Positions 63,724-64,000 of a stretch of 64,000 nucleotides of DNA are shown in pieces. The position numbers were made by a program, and so were the translations under genes. The stretch is taken from the NCBI RefSeq assembly GCF_001487165.1, contig NZ_LN913006.1, positions 1,115,293 through 1,179,292 on the forward strand. Reading direction: 5' to 3'. Under the pieces are notes generated by a model that made no database searches, was not told the DNA's origin, and worked only from the letters and a program-made list of their open reading frames with translations. This stretch comes from Blautia massiliensis (ex Durand et al. 2017) (GTDB lineage: Bacteria > Bacillota > Clostridia > Lachnospirales > Lachnospiraceae). Position 1 is the stretch's first letter; each line of letters starts with the position of its first letter.

Positions 63724-64000
63724 TTATGACCTTTGGAGTGTTTCCAGTCTTTTTGGATCAAGGATTGTGATTTTGCCGCGGGAGAGTTTGACGAGACCCT
63801 CGCCTTGAAAGTATCGAAGCATTCGAGTGATAACTTCCCTGTGGGAACCAAGATGATTAGCAATCGTCTCATGAGTGATTTTCAGCTCGTTTGTTCCTTC
63901 GATAGAGGTCTCTTCTAAAAGAAATGAAGCAACACGCTTATCCAAACTCTTCCACATGATTTGTTCAATCAGCCACATGACATCAGAAAAACGGGTGGCC
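63724..64000 (-). CDS. Crp/Fnr-family transcriptional regulator (partial, 5' end beyond window)
   Basis: The last 92 codons are visible and the frame is open to the window edge. They show the junction helix (RFSDVMWLIEQIMWKSLDKR), then a winged helix-turn-helix with ITHETIANHLGSHREVITRM and RYFQGEGLVKLSRGKITILD. The sensor domain is outside the window, so whether it holds an iron-sulfur cluster is unknown. It converges on the thioredoxin/CoADR operon and probably binds the GTGAT-N3-ATCAC sites at 60358 and 61193. Confidence 0.9.
   Translation of the reverse strand, partial: ATRFSDVMWLIEQIMWKSLDKRVASFLLEETSIEGTNELKITHETIANHLGSHREVITRMLRYFQGEGLVKLSRGKITILDPKRLETLQRS

Overview
The window looks like chromosome of a gut Clostridia bacterium, most likely a Lachnospiraceae member. 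Supporting signs are low GC, strong AGGAGG ribosome sites, YesM/YesN-type sensors, DUF4179 sigma/anti-sigma pairs, strict-anaerobe oxygen-defence proteins, and enzymes for mucin and milk glycans. No phage, tRNA, rRNA or CRISPR array is visible. All calls come from reading the sequence; no database search was run.

Layout. (1) 1-9.7 kb: a decayed transposase, two ECF sigma/DUF4179 anti-sigma pairs, asparagine synthetase behind three BlaI/CopY-like dyads, a fragment of a GH20 gene, small membrane proteins, an XRE regulator and signal peptidase I. (2) 9.7-11.8 kb: a solitary IS605-type left end, then a PadR regulator with a HAAS-domain/SEDS (FtsW-like) fusion. (3) 11.9-31.5 kb: a host-glycan locus with an AraC regulator, GH2 beta-galactosidase, GH29 fucosidase, YesN/YesM two-component system, ABC sugar importer, a probable two-subunit GH136 lacto-N-biosidase, GH112 phosphorylase, NagB and GH95 fucosidase. 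An intracellular GH20 hexosaminidase lies at 37.8 kb. Together these could import fucosylated and lacto-N-type oligosaccharides, trim fucose and galactose, release lacto-N-biose and phosphorolyse it. (4) 31.6-31.9 kb: a stand-alone structured RNA gene with its own promoter, a pseudoknot and a terminator. (5) 32.2-35.8 kb: a third sigma/anti-sigma pair with a canonical ECF promoter and an L,D-transpeptidase. (6) 39.9-48 kb: an OmpR-type two-component system controlling a lipoprotein/ABC-2 exporter/surface-protein operon through a shared direct-repeat box. (7) 48-53.7 kb: an M28 peptidase, a lipoprotein, an intact TnpB (IS605/IS1341-type) element, and gene debris.

(8) 53.8-64 kb is an oxygen and sulfur-stress island: two rubredoxins, bacteriohemerythrin, a Bcp peroxiredoxin, YaaA, a truncated rubrerythrin, superoxide reductase, an SDR, thioredoxin, a rhodanese, a CoA-disulfide reductase with fused rhodanese, and a Crp/Fnr regulator cut by the window end. 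An intact IS66 with an 8-bp duplication sits exactly in the stop codon of the second rubredoxin gene and regenerates it. Two operators of the same form (GTGAT-N3-ATCAC) lie at identical distance from two -10 boxes in this island and are probably targets of the Crp/Fnr protein.

The most notable items are the stand-alone structured RNA, the split GH136 next to GH112, the Crp/Fnr and Fur-like operator pairs, and three TnpB-element left ends that share a TTTAAC flank.
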